Source: G963662905 sp965230045 (GTDB lineage: Bacteria; Bacteroidota; Bacteroidia; Bacteroidales; WRLA01). From it: DNA of 64,000 nucleotides. The stretch is taken from assembly GCA_965230045.1 (NCBI GenBank), contig OZ245940.1, positions 1,550,001-1,614,000 of the forward strand, written 5' to 3'. Below the pieces are notes generated by a model that worked only from the letters and a program-made list of their open reading frames with translations, ran no database searches and had not been told where the DNA came from. Positions 25,489 to 33,714 of this stretch are shown here, in pieces; the stretch's first letter is position 1; every line of letters starts with the position of its first letter. The position numbers and the translations under genes are program-made.

Positions 25489-26199
25489 TCAGAAGTCCCG
25501 GTTTTGTTGCACCAAAAGTACTTTAGTATCAGGATTAAATGCAACAAGATTGCCATATCCATCCTGATTTTGTTTGTAAACGCCATTATCGAGGTCGATG
25601 CTGGCATAGCTGTCGTTGGCCAAATTAAAACGGATGGTTTGCATACTGACCGGTACATGTCCGTGGATGATTTTTTTATTGCTGCACTTTTCCGGTTCCA
25701 CAACAAATTCACGGATCCAGAGCATGGATTTATGGTCGGAAAAAATATCCTCTGCGGCAAAATTAAAACCGGCATGCACCAAAATATAATCTTCCAGCTC
25801 GATAAAGTTCTCTAATTGTGCCATCCATTCTATATGCTCCGGCGGTATTTGACCGGCACGTTTTGCGCCATAACTTCTCAGTGTGGCATCACCGCCCTGC
25901 TTCATCCAGTTTTGCCACTGCTGCGATGCGGGCGCCATACGCTGATACCATTTTTGCGCTTTTTGTTGCGCATGCATCATCAGGCAAAATTCCTCATGAT
26001 TCCCTTTTAAAAGCCGGAGCTGATATCCGTCCGATTGCATTTTCATCAGATATTCAATCACCTGCCGTGATGCCGGCCCACGATCAATATAATCGCCCAG
26101 AAAAAACAGTGCATCTTCTTTCGATGGACGAATCTGCTCTTCCATTAAAGCCCGAAGGCTTTGAAAACATCCGTGTATGTCGGGGATGATCCAGCGCAT
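25489..26199 (-). CDS. metallophosphoesterase (serine/threonine phosphatase-like)
   Basis: 236 residues from the ATG at 26199, chosen because the conserved core starts at once (M-R-W-I-I-P-D-I-H-G). Calcineurin-type metal ligands are complete: D-I-H-G, G-D-Y-I-D-R-G-P, G-N-H-E and a C-terminal H-G-H. Size and motif spacing fit the PrpE/PrpA or diadenosine tetraphosphatase-like group; the substrate may be a phosphoprotein or a dinucleotide. The frame extends upstream to 26244, but no family sequence lies there. It stands between gpmA and the K+ channel gene on the same strand. Confidence 0.9.
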   Translation of the reverse strand: MRWIIPDIHGCFQSLRALMEEQIRPSKEDALFFLGDYIDRGPASRQVIEYLMKMQSDGYQLRLLKGNHEEFCLMMHAQQKAQKWYQRMAPASQQWQNWMKQGGDATLRSYGAKRAGQIPPEHIEWMAQLENFIELEDYILVHAGFNFAAEDIFSDHKSMLWIREFVVEPEKCSNKKIIHGHVPVSMQTIRFNLANDSYASIDLDNGVYKQNQDGYGNLVAFNPDTKVLLVQQNRDF

Positions 26200-26259
26200 A
26201 AAAATAAAAAATGGCAGATCCACAAGGCAATGTGCATCTGCCATTTGAAATAGAATTAA

Positions 26260-27006
26260 TTATTTTGCTTTTCCTTGGTTTGCAACCTGTTCCATTAATT
26301 TCTTAACGGTTTCGGGATCGCCCAGGAAATAATCTTTTTGGAGTTTCATATCATCATCAAACTCAAAAACATAAGGAATTCCTGTAGGGATATTAAACTT
26401 CAGGATTTCATCTTCCGACATTCCTTTGAGGTATTTTACAATACCGCGGAGGCTGTTGCCATGCGCAGCAACCAGCACCTGGCCATGCTCTTTGAGCGAT
26501 TTTGAAATATCACTTTCCCAATAGGGCACAATACGCGCAACAGTGTCTTCCAAAGCTTCGGTAAGCGGCACATCTTCGGCAGGAAGGTTTTTGTAGCGCG
26601 GATCGATGCGCGGGCTGCGTTCATCATCTGCTGCCAAAGGTGATGGGGGCGTATTATAGCTGCGGCGCCAGATCAAAACCTGCTCGTCGCCGTATTTTTT
26701 CGCTGTTTCGGCTTTGTTCAAACCTTGCAGCATGCCATAATGCTTTTCGTTGAGACGCCAGCTTTTATAAACCGGGATCCACATCTGGTCCATTTCCTCA
26801 AGGCATAACCATAATGTTTTAATGGCCCTTTTCAGGAAAGATGTATATGCCAGGGAAAACTCATAGCCTTCTTCTTTCAGCAAACGGCCGGCTTCCTTAG
26901 CTTCTTCCACACCCTTCTCAGACAAACCTACGTCTGTCCATCCGGTGAAGCGGTTTTCTTTGTTCCAAACGCTTTCACCATGTCGTAACAATACTAATTT
27001 ATACAT
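26260..27006 (-). CDS. gpmA: 2,3-bisphosphoglycerate-dependent phosphoglycerate mutase
   Basis: 248 residues, standard length. The catalytic L-L-R-H-G-E-S-V-W-N (His11, phosphohistidine) and N-R-F-T-G-W-T-D-V-G-L-S are at the N-terminus; E-K-H-Y-G (~86-93) and the second histidine A-A-H-G-N-S-L-R-G (~180-188) are present. It interconverts 3- and 2-phosphoglycerate in glycolysis. It would also handle the 2-phosphoglycerate made by glycerate kinase earlier in the window. A TATATTTG box (27034-27041, minus) lies 27 bp before the ATG. Confidence 0.97.
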   Translation of the reverse strand: MYKLVLLRHGESVWNKENRFTGWTDVGLSEKGVEEAKEAGRLLKEEGYEFSLAYTSFLKRAIKTLWLCLEEMDQMWIPVYKSWRLNEKHYGMLQGLNKAETAKKYGDEQVLIWRRSYNTPPSPLAADDERSPRIDPRYKNLPAEDVPLTEALEDTVARIVPYWESDISKSLKEHGQVLVAAHGNSLRGIVKYLKGMSEDEILKFNIPTGIPYVFEFDDDMKLQKDYFLGDPETVKKLMEQVANQGKAK

Positions 27007-27033
27007 ATAACCAAATTTTACTGTAAATCAGCG

Positions 27034-27041
27034 CAAATATA
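27034..27041 (-). promoter_or_regulatory. -7 box of gpmA
   Basis: TATATTTG on the minus strand matches TAnnTTTG, with a TTTCGG element about 19 bp upstream. Confidence 0.55.
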
Positions 27042-27420
27042 CCACATCTGCCCGAAATGGCCATAAAGGAATTTGAGGAGAATTGATTCTCCTGGGATTC
27101 CTCAACAGAGGCAAGTTCCGGATCAGGAATGATACAGCCATTGCGCTCGTTTTTTCCACAAAATAAACCGTAGAACCCAAAAAGAAAATATGCTCCACAC
27201 AAACCGATTTTCTTTTTCCTGCGCAGGGACGAAAACAGGCTTAAACCTTCAGAATTCTTCAATAAAAAAGCGCCTGTTTTTGAGAAAAGCAGCCAAATGA
27301 ATGCACAAAAAACCGAAAGGGATCAAGCCATGCGCAATAGCTTTAATGACAATTACTTACAGGTATGGTTATGTAGAGGTTTTAGACTGTTTATAATTTT
27401 ATAGGCATCTGATCTTCTTT
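27042..27420. other. gene-free stretch upstream of gpmA
   Basis: I see no supportable gene or structure here apart from the gpmA promoter at its edge. Confidence 0.4.
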
Positions 27421-27508
27421 TGATGCGTATGAAAATCATTTTTGATGCGCATGAAAATTAATTCTTATGCGCATCAAAATACTTTTTCACGCGCATGAAA
27501 ACACCAAA
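27421..27508 (+). repeat. four 22-bp tandem repeats (iteron-like)
   Basis: Units start at 27421, 27443, 27465 and 27487, exactly 22 bp apart. The core is TGATGCGCATGAAAAT with the self-complementary ATGCGCAT. The fourth unit runs into the left 122-bp direct repeat of the SIR2-HerA island. Confidence 0.75.
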
Positions 27509-27614
27509 ACAACAAGAGCGGTTGAAAGAAAGATGCTTTTGTGCTTTACGGAAGATATTGGTTTGCCTAGCCGGACTCGCTAAGCCACGCGTGAGGACAC
27601 GCGCGGGAACGGGG
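27493..27614 (+). repeat. 122-bp direct repeat, left copy
   Basis: Matches 31689-31810 with about four mismatches. It contains two small hairpins, TAGC(CGGACTC)GCTA and GCGTG(AGGA)CACGC, near its right end. The two copies enclose the SIR2-HerA genes. Confidence 0.9.
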
Positions 27615-27714
27615 AATCAGGCATTTTTGAAAAAACAGGCGGGCTTGTTTGTTTTAATAAACGTTTAAACGATTTTAGACGAATAGCATTTAGAAAGATT
27701 TGCAGAAATCATCA

Positions 27715-27744
27715 TTGGAAATTAGACAATATTATCTACATTTG
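27715..27744 (+). promoter_or_regulatory. promoter leading into the SIR2-HerA island
   Basis: TTGG at 27715 and TACATTTG at 27737-27744, spaced 19 bp, match the Bacteroidota -33/-7 pattern well. The leader to the SIR2 start would be about 240 nt. Confidence 0.6.
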
Positions 27745-27760
27745 TAGAGAAACAAAGAAA

Positions 27761-27913
27761 ATGTATATGAAACCGGCATGCACCCATACTAATTTTGTTG
27801 AAATAGTGGCAGATACGCAAACACCGGCTTCGCACAAAGGCGATGTAATGGTAATTGGGGGTTCTTATATTTGGGAGTTGTGCGGCATACTAGGAAAGCC
27901 AACCGCACATTAA
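27761..27913 (+). CDS. possible 50-residue leader ORF
   Basis: It opens with ATG 17 bp after the -7 box and encodes 50 residues (M-Y-M-K-P-A-C-T-H-T... ending G-K-P-T-A-H). Not recognised. It has no membrane segment. It is followed after about 80 bp by the SIR2 gene. It might be a leader peptide or a small partner of the defence genes, or noise; codon support is too short to decide. Confidence 0.25.
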   Translation: MYMKPACTHTNFVEIVADTQTPASHKGDVMVIGGSYIWELCGILGKPTAH

Positions 27914-27993
27914 ACACATTTGGTTTTCCCACGCTCTTTGCTAACACTAAAACCAAAAGAGTTTAATTTTTGCCAACGCATAAAAAAAGAAAT

Positions 27994-29247
27994 ATGATAG
28001 ACTGGAAAAATCAAAACATACTTAAGATCAATAATGAAATTGATTGTTTTAAAAATGATGAAGTTGATGAAGAAAAGGTAAAATTCCTCAGAGGTAAAAT
28101 AGAGCCTTGGTTAACTGCTATTTTTCAAAGTGAACATTTTTCTTTATTGACAGGTACAGGATTGACAATGGGGTTAACACATTTAGCCAATGTAACATCA
28201 CAAGGAATGGATAGAATTGATTTCTCGATTTTCAAGGATGAAATAAAGAATTGGTCAGATGAAAGTGCCAAAGTACTTGGTAGAGGGAATGCGAATATTG
28301 AAGATGACTTTAGAAGTTCACTAGAATTACTGCAAGGATTTAAAATTCAAAAACATGCAGATGCAGATAAACTTGGGGACGAAATTAATTCAAAACTAGA
28401 TGATTTTATTAGAAATATTATAAAAACAGAAAAGGGCTTTTTAGACAGCAATAAGCATAATGAGGTCTTGGGTTTATTAAAGTCATTTTTAATAAGTTTT
28501 GCTAGCAGAACAGCAACAAGAGAAAGGACTAACATATTTACAACAAATTATGATCGGTTTTTAGAACTTGGACTTGATAGTGCAGGGATTTTAACAATTG
28601 ATAGGTTTATTGGAAAAATAAAACCAAAGTTTCGTAGCACAAAATTGGAGTTGGATTATCACTATAATCCTCCAGGAATTCGAGGAGAACCAAGATATGT
28701 TGAAGGAGTTGTTAAATTCACCAAATTACATGGCTCGGTAGATTGGAAGTTTGAAGATAATTCAATTGTAAAACTTCCTTTAGAGTTTGGAATTGATGAA
28801 AAAACGAGTTTGATACCCAAAGAGCCTAAAGATTTTTCTGTTATTTATCCTAACTCTTCAAAAGGTATAGATACGGCATACTTCCCATATTCAGAACTTT
28901 TTAGAGATTTTTCTTCTTCAATTTGCAGACCTAATTCAGTAGTTGTAACATATGGTTATGGATTTGGAGATACTCATATAAATAGAGTTTTAGAAGATAT
29001 GTTAATTCTTCCTTCAACTCACCTTGTTATTATTTCATTTGATAATGCTTCTGGTAGAATTCAGAAATTTTATGATAATAATAATCCTGCACAATTAACC
29101 TTGATCATAGGTAATCACATCGGAAGCATTCAGCCTTTAGTGGAAAACTATTTACCTAAAGCTGCAATTGATAGAATACAAGAACGAATGGCAAAAAATC
29201 TTGAAAAAAGAAATGTTCCCAATCAAAACACTGATAGCCATGAATAA
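27994..29247 (+). CDS. SIR2-like NADase of a SIR2-HerA defence system
   Basis: 417 residues from the ATG at 27994. The SIR2 fold is shown by L-L-T-G-T-G-L-T-M-G-L (~51-61, in place of the usual GAGxS), T-T-N-Y-D-R-F (~182-188, with the Asn used in NAD hydrolysis), K-L-H-G-S-V-D-W (~243-250, catalytic His) and Y-G-Y-G-F-G-D-T-H-I-N (~319-329). Such SIR2 effectors deplete NAD+ on phage infection. The gene overlaps the HerA-like ATPase gene by 8 bp, matching the known SIR2-HerA pair, in which the two proteins form a large complex. Base composition is more AT-rich than in the flanking core genes, as expected for acquired DNA. Function by family; activity is not proven. Confidence 0.9.
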   Translation: MIDWKNQNILKINNEIDCFKNDEVDEEKVKFLRGKIEPWLTAIFQSEHFSLLTGTGLTMGLTHLANVTSQGMDRIDFSIFKDEIKNWSDESAKVLGRGNANIEDDFRSSLELLQGFKIQKHADADKLGDEINSKLDDFIRNIIKTEKGFLDSNKHNEVLGLLKSFLISFASRTATRERTNIFTTNYDRFLELGLDSAGILTIDRFIGKIKPKFRSTKLELDYHYNPPGIRGEPRYVEGVVKFTKLHGSVDWKFEDNSIVKLPLEFGIDEKTSLIPKEPKDFSVIYPNSSKGIDTAYFPYSELFRDFSSSICRPNSVVVTYGYGFGDTHINRVLEDMLILPSTHLVIISFDNASGRIQKFYDNNNPAQLTLIIGNHIGSIQPLVENYLPKAAIDRIQERMAKNLEKRNVPNQNTDSHE

Positions 29248-31420
29248 TTTGTATGATTATGATGAAATAAGAAACCTAACTATAGGTACAATTGAATCTA
29301 TTTCGCCTTCCGAAATTAAAGTGCTTTTAGAAACTGAAGCACCTCAAAGCGTTGCTATAAATACTGGTGTTCCAACACAATTTCCAAAGCTTAATGGATA
29401 TGTCTTAATTCCTAATGAACAAGGGGCAATAGTTTGTGTCATTACATGGATTGGTGTACAACATTCAAACTACCCAAAGCGTAGCGGATTAAAGGATTTT
29501 GACCTAATTGATTTACCTTTTCCTTTGAGAAAAATGTATTTGAATCCTTTAGGTGTTCTAAAAAAGAAACAAGATAACTCCTTTGAAATTGAGCGAGGTG
29601 TTTATAGTTATCCATCTGTTGGAGACAATGTAATACTCCCTACAGATAAGCAGTTAACAGCTATAGTTGAAAATCCTGATGGAAAATTTGAAATTGGGAA
29701 ATCACCAATTGCTAGCAATGCATCAATAAGAGTTAATCCAGATAAATTATTTGGTCGTCATTTAGCAATTTTAGGAAATACTGGTAGTGGAAAATCTTGT
29801 TCTGTGGCGGGACTAGTAAGATGGTCTTTAACTGCAGCAGATAAAGAAAAAAAGAATGACCAACTTAATTCCAGATTTATAATATTAGATCCTAATGGAG
29901 AGTATTTTGATGCTTTTAATGATCTTGGCGACAAAAAGGTTAGAAAATTTACAATAAAATTAGATGAGTCCAATTCTGAATTTGAGCAGCTAAAAATACC
30001 TGCTTGGATGTGGAATTCACAAGAATGGATAAGTTTTTCACAAGCTGCACCAGGAGCACAACGTCCCTTGCTATTACAGTCTTTGTTAGACTTAAAAAGA
30101 GGAAACCAGCTTAGGAACTCAAATGTGGTTAGAATACATAGTTTCCTAAATTCAACTAAAAACGCATTAACTACATTTTTAACAAATCTACCAACACCCG
30201 CTACCTATGCTCAGTTCATGGGGTTTATTGGTGTTTTACAAAATATATCCACTGATTTAGACTTTCATGTTGACTTGCTGCCTCCTGATTTAGTAGAGCT
30301 AACAACAACCTATAATGATTTAAATACAGGTTACAAAGGTATTTTGCAATCAAGATATTGGAATAATGGTACAAGAGAAGGGTTTAATGCCTTTTCCCAT
30401 CAAGACGTTAGTTCAATGATTGATTTAATTGACAAAGTACTTGAAGTTGTAGACACTCAACAAAATGACATAAGCAATATTAATCCTGATACTCCACTAC
30501 ATTTTGATCTGAATGATTTAATTCCATATTTAGAACAATTAGCCCAAAATCAAGGAGGAAATATTTTGCAATTTGTTCAGATGCTTTCTCTTAGGATGAG
30601 ATTTCTTTTTTCAGATGAAAGACTGAATGGTGTTGTTGAACCAAAGGAGGATATTACTTTAATTGAATGGTTAAATAATTATATTGGCTCTAACCAAGCT
30701 GAAAATGGACAAATTACATTAATAGATTTATCATTAATTCCGTCAGACATTATTCATGTTGTAGTTGCAGTCTTGTCAAGGCTTACTTTTGAGGCAATTC
30801 AACGCTATAGAAAAGTATATAAAAAAGAATTGCCAACAACAATAGTACTTGAAGAAGCTCATACCTTTCTTAGAGAATTCAATTTTAATAATACAAATAT
30901 ATGTTTGGAAACTTTTGAACGAATAGCAAGAGAAGGTCGTAAATTTGGTTTATCTATGGTTCTTTCATCGCAAAGACCCTCTGAACTTTCACAAACTGTT
31001 TTATCTCAGTGCAACACATTCTTATTACATAGAATTGTAAATGACCGAGATCAAGATTTGGTAAAAAAATTAGTTCCGGATAGTTTAAGTGGTTTGTTAA
31101 AAGAGTTACCCATTTTACCTTCAAGAAAAGCAATCTTAGTTGGATGGGCTTTCCCAATTCCAGTCCTTCTTGAAATGAATTTCCTAAAGAAAGAACATCA
31201 ACCAAGATCAAATGATCCTAATTTTTGGGATGTATGGACAGGTAAGGAGGAAAGAAATATTGATTGGAAATTAGTTACAGATGATTGGCAAGGATTAACG
31301 GGTAATTCAGACGAAGAAGAACAAAGTATAATTGAACCAGAAAGTGCATTTACAGATATAGAATCAACAGATAATGATGTTGAAACTTCAAAAAGTGATG
31401 ATGAAGACTTGCCATTCTAA
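29240..31420 (+). CDS. HerA-like (DUF87) ATPase of a SIR2-HerA defence system
   Basis: 726 residues from the ATG at 29240, which overlaps the end of the SIR2 gene; an in-frame ATG at 29213 is the alternative. An N-terminal beta-barrel-like region (~1-110) precedes the RecA-like core: Walker A L-G-N-T-G-S-G-K-S (~178-186), I-L-D-P-N-G-E-Y-F (~215), Walker B T-I-V-L-E-E-A-H (~533-540), and a downstream sensor/arginine-finger region with S-S-Q-R-P-S-E-L-S. HerA proteins are hexameric DNA translocases; in defence pairs they assemble with and activate the SIR2 effector. The acidic C-terminal tail (E/D/S-rich, ~690-726) is disordered in appearance. Confidence 0.92.
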   Translation: MNNLYDYDEIRNLTIGTIESISPSEIKVLLETEAPQSVAINTGVPTQFPKLNGYVLIPNEQGAIVCVITWIGVQHSNYPKRSGLKDFDLIDLPFPLRKMYLNPLGVLKKKQDNSFEIERGVYSYPSVGDNVILPTDKQLTAIVENPDGKFEIGKSPIASNASIRVNPDKLFGRHLAILGNTGSGKSCSVAGLVRWSLTAADKEKKNDQLNSRFIILDPNGEYFDAFNDLGDKKVRKFTIKLDESNSEFEQLKIPAWMWNSQEWISFSQAAPGAQRPLLLQSLLDLKRGNQLRNSNVVRIHSFLNSTKNALTTFLTNLPTPATYAQFMGFIGVLQNISTDLDFHVDLLPPDLVELTTTYNDLNTGYKGILQSRYWNNGTREGFNAFSHQDVSSMIDLIDKVLEVVDTQQNDISNINPDTPLHFDLNDLIPYLEQLAQNQGGNILQFVQMLSLRMRFLFSDERLNGVVEPKEDITLIEWLNNYIGSNQAENGQITLIDLSLIPSDIIHVVVAVLSRLTFEAIQRYRKVYKKELPTTIVLEEAHTFLREFNFNNTNICLETFERIAREGRKFGLSMVLSSQRPSELSQTVLSQCNTFLLHRIVNDRDQDLVKKLVPDSLSGLLKELPILPSRKAILVGWAFPIPVLLEMNFLKKEHQPRSNDPNFWDVWTGKEERNIDWKLVTDDWQGLTGNSDEEEQSIIEPESAFTDIESTDNDVETSKSDDEDLPF

Positions 31421-31688
31421 AGCCATACACATTTGCAATTCGCACGAGCCATCGCTTACTCCAAAAATTGCAAAAGAGTATGCCTCGCCTACCCTGACTG
31501 AAGAAAAAGTACGACCGCACAACAATGTGTATAAGTTATTGGGCAGCAAGTGGTAAATTTGAACATGAGTACATTTAATAAACATACCAGCGGTTTGACA
31601 GTGAAGTGCTTTGAAATGCCCAACACCTCATACACTCACCGTTAGGCGGCATGCAGAAAAAAGCCAACGATCAAATAGGCACATTTGG
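31421..31688. other. gene-free stretch after the HerA gene
   Basis: No gene is supportable. At about 31620-31645 the sequence CCCAAC...GTTAGGC resembles the outer core sites of an integron attC, but it is far too short for a full site. Confidence 0.35.
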
Positions 31689-31810
31689 GCATGAAAATAC
31701 CAAGGCAACAAGAGCGGTTGAAAGAAAGATGCTTTTGTGCTTTACGGAAGATATTGGTTTGCTTAGCCGGACTCGCTAAGCCACGCGTGAGGACACGCGC
31801 GGGAACGGGG
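31689..31810 (+). repeat. 122-bp direct repeat, right copy
   Basis: Same sequence and orientation as 27493-27614, about 97% identical. It closes the SIR2-HerA island. Confidence 0.9.
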
Positions 31811-31888
31811 GAATTAATGTAGGCTGGCAGGTCCAACTCTATAGCCTCCTAATAACCAAGCCACAGCATACCAAATAAAGGTTGAAAA

Positions 31889-32464
31889 ATGAAGGAGAAT
31901 TTTAATTATAAAATAAGAAATGATTTAAAAGAAAGTCAAATTGATCGGAAAGTTATCATAGCTTTTATTCCAATTGCATTTTTCACATATCTCTTTCATG
32001 AATTTGGACATTGGGCTCTTGGAGAGCTTTTTGGGAATGAAATGACGATCAGTTTAAATAATTCTTCTCCCCAAAGCGGACATTTTAAAGATGATTCAGG
32101 CGCTTTGTGGTCTGCAATTGGTGGTCCGGTTTTCACAATACTTCAAGGATTAGTATTTCTTCTGCTTACGTTCTTAACAAAATCAATATATGCATATGCC
32201 GTTACATTTTTTGCTGTATTTTCTAGATTTTTCACAATTGTTTTCGGAGGAATTAATCTGCAGGATGAAGCAAGAATTGCGGCGATGTTGGATTTGAATA
32301 AGTATTTAGTTGCAGCGATTGTGCTTTCAATATTATCCTTGATTTTATGGAGAAGCACTCGGATCATGAAGCTTGACACTAAAGCAATTGGATATTTTAC
32401 CGTTTTAGGGGTTTTTGCGATATTGATTGTAATTGGAGTAAATGAATTTATAATGACGCGATAG
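31889..32464 (+). CDS. membrane protein with HExxH motif, M50-like
   Basis: 191 residues. The first membrane segment ends F-H-E-F-G-H-W-A-L-G-E, a zinc-metalloprotease HExxH motif placed as in site-2-protease-like (M50) proteins. About five hydrophobic segments follow, including A-I-G-G-P-V-F-T-I-L-Q-G, which resembles the G-P motif region of the family. It may be an intramembrane protease or a protease-like membrane protein without activity; the NPDG-type second motif is not clear. It stands alone next to the right direct repeat. No partner or substrate gene is obvious. Confidence 0.65.
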   Translation: MKENFNYKIRNDLKESQIDRKVIIAFIPIAFFTYLFHEFGHWALGELFGNEMTISLNNSSPQSGHFKDDSGALWSAIGGPVFTILQGLVFLLLTFLTKSIYAYAVTFFAVFSRFFTIVFGGINLQDEARIAAMLDLNKYLVAAIVLSILSLILWRSTRIMKLDTKAIGYFTVLGVFAILIVIGVNEFIMTR

Positions 32465-32554
32465 AAAAACAACGGGGTCGCAACAATCAAGCGTCCTGAT
32501 TGTACGCAGCGTAATAAAAAACATTAGAGTTCCATTTATTGTGAAACTTTCATT

Positions 32555-32562
32555 TATCTTTG
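32555..32562 (+). promoter_or_regulatory. -7 box of the HigB/HigA operon
   Basis: TATCTTTG, 21 bp before the TTG start of the toxin gene. No well-spaced TTTG is visible upstream. Confidence 0.5.
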
Positions 32563-32582
32563 CAATTGAAAAAATATAAGAT

Positions 32583-32921
32583 TTGGAGTTATTAGGCAAA
32601 AATAAACTGATTAAACTTAAGAAAAAAAACCGCGGGAGTAAAAAATTGATTTCTGCGATTGATAAGTTAATATCAGATATTGAATGTGCCCAATGGACAA
32701 AAAAGACAGAGGTTAAAGAAGCCCGACCGGATGCAGATTGTGTGCATAGTGATGGTTTCTGGTTTTTCGATATTAATATTCATCGCACAATGATTTTGAT
32801 AATCTTTGATGATAATGAAGCAAATGTGGTTTGGGCTGGTTCTCACGATGAATACGGCATAACTTTTAAAGGGAACAAAGACACAATTGTAAGATGGTTA
32901 CGGAACCAAAATTTGATTTAA
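32583..32921 (+). CDS. higB: HigB-like toxin (RelE superfamily)
   Basis: 112 residues. The start is TTG: an in-frame TAA ends 4 bp before it, the promoter lies just upstream, and no ATG exists before the conserved part. The fold signature is a helix-rich, Lys-rich N-terminus followed by strands (W-F-F-D-I-N-I-H-R-T-M-I-L-I-I-F) and a C-terminal W-A-G-S-H-D-E-Y segment, as in HigB mRNA interferases of type II systems. The toxin-first order and the antitoxin 1 bp downstream match HigBA. Its rare start codon may limit toxin output relative to antitoxin. Confidence 0.82.
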   Translation: MELLGKNKLIKLKKKNRGSKKLISAIDKLISDIECAQWTKKTEVKEARPDADCVHSDGFWFFDINIHRTMILIIFDDNEANVVWAGSHDEYGITFKGNKDTIVRWLRNQNLI

Positions 32922-32922
32922 A

Positions 32923-33480
32923 ATGGATAAATTTTCAATACAAAATATACAAAGGTTAAATTCATTGGAAAATGAGTTAGATTTAGAAAAAGCATCATCG
33001 CTATTCCTAAAATTACGTGTGCTTGAAAAAGAGGATGAATCATATAAACCGATCAGAATGCACCTGCGCAATCTGATAAAAAATTATGAAAAGACGAATT
33101 GGACGGATGAAGATTCTATCACAGATAATCAAATTAAAGATAGTGATTTAGCAGAAGCCCTGGTACAAGCTGAAAATTATTTCTACGAAAAGAGAAAAGA
33201 ACGAATTAAAACAAAATTAAAAGATGCAGGTTTAACTCAAAATGATTTGGCAAAGATTTTAGGTCATCGAAAAAGCTATATGTCGGAGTTGATTAATGGA
33301 TTAAGGCCGTTTTCAAAAGAGGATTTAATCATTATAAACAGGCTCTTTAAAATAAAACTGGAGCATCTGATTTCTACCTTTATAAAACAAGATCGGGCAT
33401 CACATATCAAAAGGACTTTAGAGTCATTGTCGCATAATAAAATAAGGCTTACTAAAAAAGATTTTGATTTAATGGTCTGA
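32923..33480 (+). CDS. higA: HigA-like antitoxin with Xre-type HTH
   Basis: 185 residues. The C-terminal half has a helix-turn-helix of the Xre/Cro type: L-T-Q-N-D-L-A-K-I-L-G-H-R-K-S-Y-M-S-E-L-I-N-G (~102-124). The N-terminal half is acidic and helical and would wrap the toxin. It is longer than short HigA proteins (~90-100) but matches the larger group. It starts 1 bp after the toxin stop. It should repress its own promoter near 32555. Confidence 0.85.
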   Translation: MDKFSIQNIQRLNSLENELDLEKASSLFLKLRVLEKEDESYKPIRMHLRNLIKNYEKTNWTDEDSITDNQIKDSDLAEALVQAENYFYEKRKERIKTKLKDAGLTQNDLAKILGHRKSYMSELINGLRPFSKEDLIIINRLFKIKLEHLISTFIKQDRASHIKRTLESLSHNKIRLTKKDFDLMV

Positions 33481-33547
33481 CGATAATATGAATACCACCA
33501 ATCAATCATCCTCAAAACACGCAGTGCAATTCCGGATGCTGCCTCAA

Positions 33548-33600
33548 GCCATTCGGGACCTGTCCCGAGCCATTCGGGACCTGTCCCGAGTCATTCGGGA
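33548..33600 (+). repeat. 21-bp tandem repeat, 2.5 units
   Basis: The unit GCCATTCGGGACCTGTCCCGA repeats at 33548 and 33569, with a partial third from 33590. Each unit holds the palindrome CGGGACCTGTCCCG. It lies between convergent genes and might act as a terminator or protein-binding array. Confidence 0.7.
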
Positions 33601-33714
33601 AAACCGTTATTTAATATTACGAGTTTTGATATTTGCGCTTATTTGGCGCAAAGAATCGGCTTTTTATCCCTATCGGGATATAGCATGAAGTAAGCACATC
33701 TGTGCCGCAATGGC

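Noticed and set aside
26999..27262. 87-residue ORF overlapping the gpmA start
   Set aside because: It overlaps the gpmA promoter and start on the same strand and shows no protein family.
27421..27508. CRISPR-like array
   Set aside because: Units are directly adjacent with no spacers and no cas genes are near; they are tandem repeats.
33488..33688. 66-residue ORF after higA
   Set aside because: It is produced by the 21-bp tandem repeat (repeated A-I-R-D-L-S-R) and has no other support.
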